From: Thiotrichales bacterium
Lineage (GTDB): Bacteria > Pseudomonadota > Gammaproteobacteria > J044
Reading direction: 5' to 3'
Assembly (NCBI GenBank): GCA_024762895.1
Contig: JANTGN010000141.1
Coordinates: forward strand, 1 to 6,977
DNA: 6,977 nucleotides
The notes beneath the pieces are model-generated. The model saw only the letters and a list, made by a program, of their open reading frames with translations, was not told the DNA's origin and ran no database searches. This document shows positions 6,078 through 6,977 of this stretch, piece after piece. Position numbers and translations under genes: made by a program. Numbering within the stretch: position 1 is the first letter of the stretch; the number at the start of each line of letters is the position of its first letter.

Positions 6078-6767
6078 ATGTTGCGTTATCTGGCCGCCTT
6101 AACTGTCACCTGCCTTTTCCTCATCACCACGGCTCATGCGCAGCCCCTGGACAACTCGACAAGAAACAAACCCGAAAAGCCGCTCAGCTTCTGGGTGTAC
6201 TTCGACAGGACAAAGAGCGACTGGGACATAGGTGAACAGGAAAAGGTCGATACCGAAATTGACCGGATTGGATTCGGTTTTGCTCAGAAATTCAATAATC
6301 ACGTCAAGGGTGGCCTCTTTCTCGGCTTTAGTGGCCTTAGCCAGCAAGATAACCCCCAAGGTGAGATCGATCAGTCCGGTGGCCACATCGGCCTACTGAT
6401 TCAGGGCCTGCCCTATAAAGGGGATCGCTTCATGATCGATACCGGCGGTAGCATCGCCTACAACCTGGTCAAAGGTGATCAGGAAGCGCAGGAAGTAGAA
6501 ACCAGCTGGGTAGAAGGTCTTGCCTATGCCAAAGGCATCATCACCTTACGTCCGGCCATCCTGACGATTGGTGGCAATTATCAGTACGTCTCTGGCAGCG
6601 AAAAATTCAAGGGCGCACCCTTAAATCAGTCTAACGACATCAATGCCTCGGATGCCCTGAGTGCTCTGGCGGGAATAGATATTATGGTCGGAGGTGGCAC
6701 AATCGGTTTTCACGGCGAATGGGGTGCCAGAAACAAATTCGCCCTGGTCTTTGCCCGGGATTTTTAG
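6078..6767 (+). CDS. Secreted beta-barrel-like outer membrane protein of unknown function
   Basis: The 229-residue product begins with a clear Sec signal peptide: LRY, a hydrophobic core at about 4-17, and AHA|QP as the predicted signal peptidase I site after residue 21. The mature part is rich in alternating polar/hydrophobic stretches separated by glycine- and asparagine-containing turns: SFWVYFDRT, RIGFGFAQKF, GGLFLGFSGL, HIGLLIQGL, RFMIDTGGSIAYNL, LTIGGNYQYVSG, TIGFHGEWG. It ends FALVFARDF, with the terminal phenylalanine characteristic of BAM-assembled outer-membrane barrels. About 8-10 strands could fit. I recognise no specific family and see no OmpA-type peptidoglycan domain, lipobox or catalytic motif. 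The ATG has AAGG seven bases upstream (6067-6070). It is a monocistronic, divergent neighbour of glyA, followed by a probable terminator. Function could be structural, porin-like or adhesive; the sequence does not say. Confidence 0.85.
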   Translation: MLRYLAALTVTCLFLITTAHAQPLDNSTRNKPEKPLSFWVYFDRTKSDWDIGEQEKVDTEIDRIGFGFAQKFNNHVKGGLFLGFSGLSQQDNPQGEIDQSGGHIGLLIQGLPYKGDRFMIDTGGSIAYNLVKGDQEAQEVETSWVEGLAYAKGIITLRPAILTIGGNYQYVSGSEKFKGAPLNQSNDINASDALSALAGIDIMVGGGTIGFHGEWGARNKFALVFARDF

Positions 6768-6778
6768 GAACTTAATTT

Positions 6779-6808
6779 TTGGAATAACCTGTCTATTCAA
6801 GTTTTTTT
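6779..6808 (+). terminator. Probable intrinsic terminator after the outer-membrane protein gene
   Basis: TTGGAATA (6779-6786) pairs with TATTCAA (6794-6800) to form a 7-bp stem with one bulged G and a 7-base loop. One G then seven T residues (6802-6808) follow. The hairpin is AT-rich and so only moderately stable, but the T-run and its position 12 bases after the stop codon fit a rho-independent terminator. Confidence 0.55.
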
Positions 6809-6867
6809 ATATTTAGCCATCAAATAAAATTTTGAATAAATAATCAAACTCCAGAATCTAATAAAGC

Positions 6868-6977
6868 ATGGATGCATTAAAGGTATCATTATTCGGAAAA
6901 CCACCTTACACAAGGAAAAAACTATTTGGTTATTCTTTCTTTTATATAGCAATTTTCCTTGCAGCATATGGCTGGAA
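6868..6977 (+). CDS. Partial 5' end of a hypothetical membrane protein
   Basis: An ATG at 6868-6870 opens a plus-strand frame that runs without a stop for 36 codons to the window edge. It begins MDALKVSLFGKPPYTRKK and continues with a hydrophobic stretch LFGYSFFYIAIFLAAYGW, which looks like a membrane helix preceded by a basic cluster (RKK), the orientation signal for a cytoplasmic N-terminus. Codon use is AT-rich (TTA, AAA, TTT, TCA), unlike glyA or the rib genes. No convincing ribosome binding site precedes the ATG (AAAG is only two bases away), so the true start may differ. The family is not recognisable from this fragment. The gene-free stretch 6809-6867 before it is very AT-rich and could hold its promoter, but I see no clear pair of boxes. 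Confidence 0.45.
   Translation, partial: MDALKVSLFGKPPYTRKKLFGYSFFYIAIFLAAYGW

Noticed and set aside
1..6977. CRISPR array, tRNA, rRNA or insertion sequence
   Set aside because: No regularly spaced repeats, no tRNA- or rRNA-like stretch, and no transposase frame or terminal inverted repeats were seen; nearly all of the window is accounted for by the listed genes.

Overview
The window looks like a piece of a gammaproteobacterial chromosome. The coding part is of moderate GC content. The minus-strand order glyA, nrdR, ribD, ribE, ribBA, ribH is the familiar serine hydroxymethyltransferase / riboflavin block of that class, in which nusB usually follows ribH. The protein sequences are closest to gammaproteobacterial versions known to me, but genus or species cannot be fixed from the sequence alone.

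From right to left on the minus strand, a promoter with a perfect TATAAT (5960-5965) precedes glyA (4656-5921). nrdR follows 9 bases after glyA, and ribD 5 bases after nrdR. One gene that is not a riboflavin gene comes next: a 190-residue proteasome-type (HslV/BPH-like) Ntn-hydrolase. It starts at a GTG that shares one base with the ribD stop. ribE follows 6 bases later. A 92-base AT-rich gap then precedes a ribBA-family gene whose GTP cyclohydrolase II half has lost most of its catalytic residues (RibBX type). ribH comes after 46 bases. The last 37 bases may hold the start of the next gene, for which nusB is the expected candidate.

On the plus strand, divergent from glyA, is a secreted 229-residue protein with an outer-membrane beta-barrel look (6078-6767). 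It has an extended -10 promoter, a good ribosome binding site and a probable intrinsic terminator. The final 210 bases are distinctly AT-rich. They appear to contain the 5' end of a further plus-strand gene coding for a protein with an early membrane helix.

Functionally, RibD, RibB(X), RibH and RibE supply every riboflavin step after GTP cyclohydrolase II, apart from the dephosphorylation step. The GTP-opening step itself (RibA) is probably encoded elsewhere. GlyA supplies glycine and one-carbon units, linking to purine/GTP supply, and NrdR controls deoxyribonucleotide synthesis. The most unusual element is the self-compartmentalising protease-like gene embedded, and apparently translationally coupled, inside the riboflavin operon.
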